This document shows, in pieces, positions 5,636 through 5,642 of a DNA stretch of 5,642 nt. Under the pieces are notes generated by a model, which saw nothing but the letters and a program-made list of their open reading frames with translations, was not told the DNA's origin and searched no databases. The position numbers were made by a program, and so were the translations under genes. The stretch comes from an uncultured Bacilli bacterium (lineage in GTDB: Bacteria > Bacillota_I > Bacilli_A > RF39 > UBA660). Location of the stretch: positions 1 to 5,642 of the forward strand of contig CAKOKV010000067.1 in assembly GCA_934095805.1 (NCBI GenBank), in the 5' to 3' direction. Each line of letters begins with the position of its first letter. The first letter of the stretch is position 1.

Positions 5636-5642
5636 GTTTAAT

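Noticed and set aside
1..5642. CRISPR array, tRNA/rRNA genes, insertion sequences or attachment sites
   Set aside because: No regularly spaced direct repeats, no cloverleaf-like or rRNA sequence and no transposase or terminal inverted repeats were seen. Short A+T repeats are explained by base composition.

Overview
This very A+T-rich window looks like the chromosome of a low-GC member of the Firmicutes/Bacilli, possibly an uncultured gut lineage near the Mollicutes or Erysipelotrichia. The evidence is the base composition, strong Shine-Dalgarno (SD) sequences, a fused SecDF, and a relA-dtd pair like that of Bacillus. All tryptophans in the long genes that I checked are TGG. No TGA interrupts the long frames, and every visible stop is TAA or TAG. 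TGA is therefore not read as tryptophan, unlike in Mycoplasma. The exact taxon cannot be fixed from this sequence alone.

Layout. Positions 1-112 form an intergenic region with a near-consensus plus-strand promoter. It may also hold a divergent minus-strand promoter serving a gene that runs off the left edge. A 53-residue lipoprotein gene follows (113-274, plus strand) and ends in a hairpin terminator. Next is a 148-residue single-pass membrane protein of unknown function (350-796, plus). A shared bidirectional terminator (about 787-813) separates these from a tightly packed minus-strand operon that fills the rest of the window and is transcribed in the order secDF, relA/rsh, dtd (5635 to 821). 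The secDF stop lies 4 nt before the relA GTG start, and the relA stop overlaps the dtd ATG by one base, so translational coupling is likely.

Functions. SecDF is the proton-driven accessory subunit of the Sec translocase. The RelA/SpoT homologue (RSH) makes and/or degrades the alarmone (p)ppGpp in response to uncharged tRNA on the ribosome. Dtd removes D-amino acids from mischarged tRNA. The relA-dtd pair fits a translation-stress theme. secDF is probably joined to it by genome compaction, because in Bacillus subtilis recJ and apt (with other genes) lie between secDF and relA.

Most notable signal. The RSH protein keeps the main synthetase motifs and the whole C-terminal regulatory half. Its hydrolase HD domain, however, has lost the HDxxED active-site motif: H77-E78 replaces HD, and S81-L82 replaces the catalytic Glu-Asp. 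Other conserved hydrolase positions are also eroded. It reads as a former bifunctional Rel that may now be synthetase-only, similar in outcome to E. coli RelA but with the RFKD signature typical of bifunctional enzymes. Beyond that I see no clear new multi-gene system. The two small plus-strand envelope genes are the least-explained part of the window.
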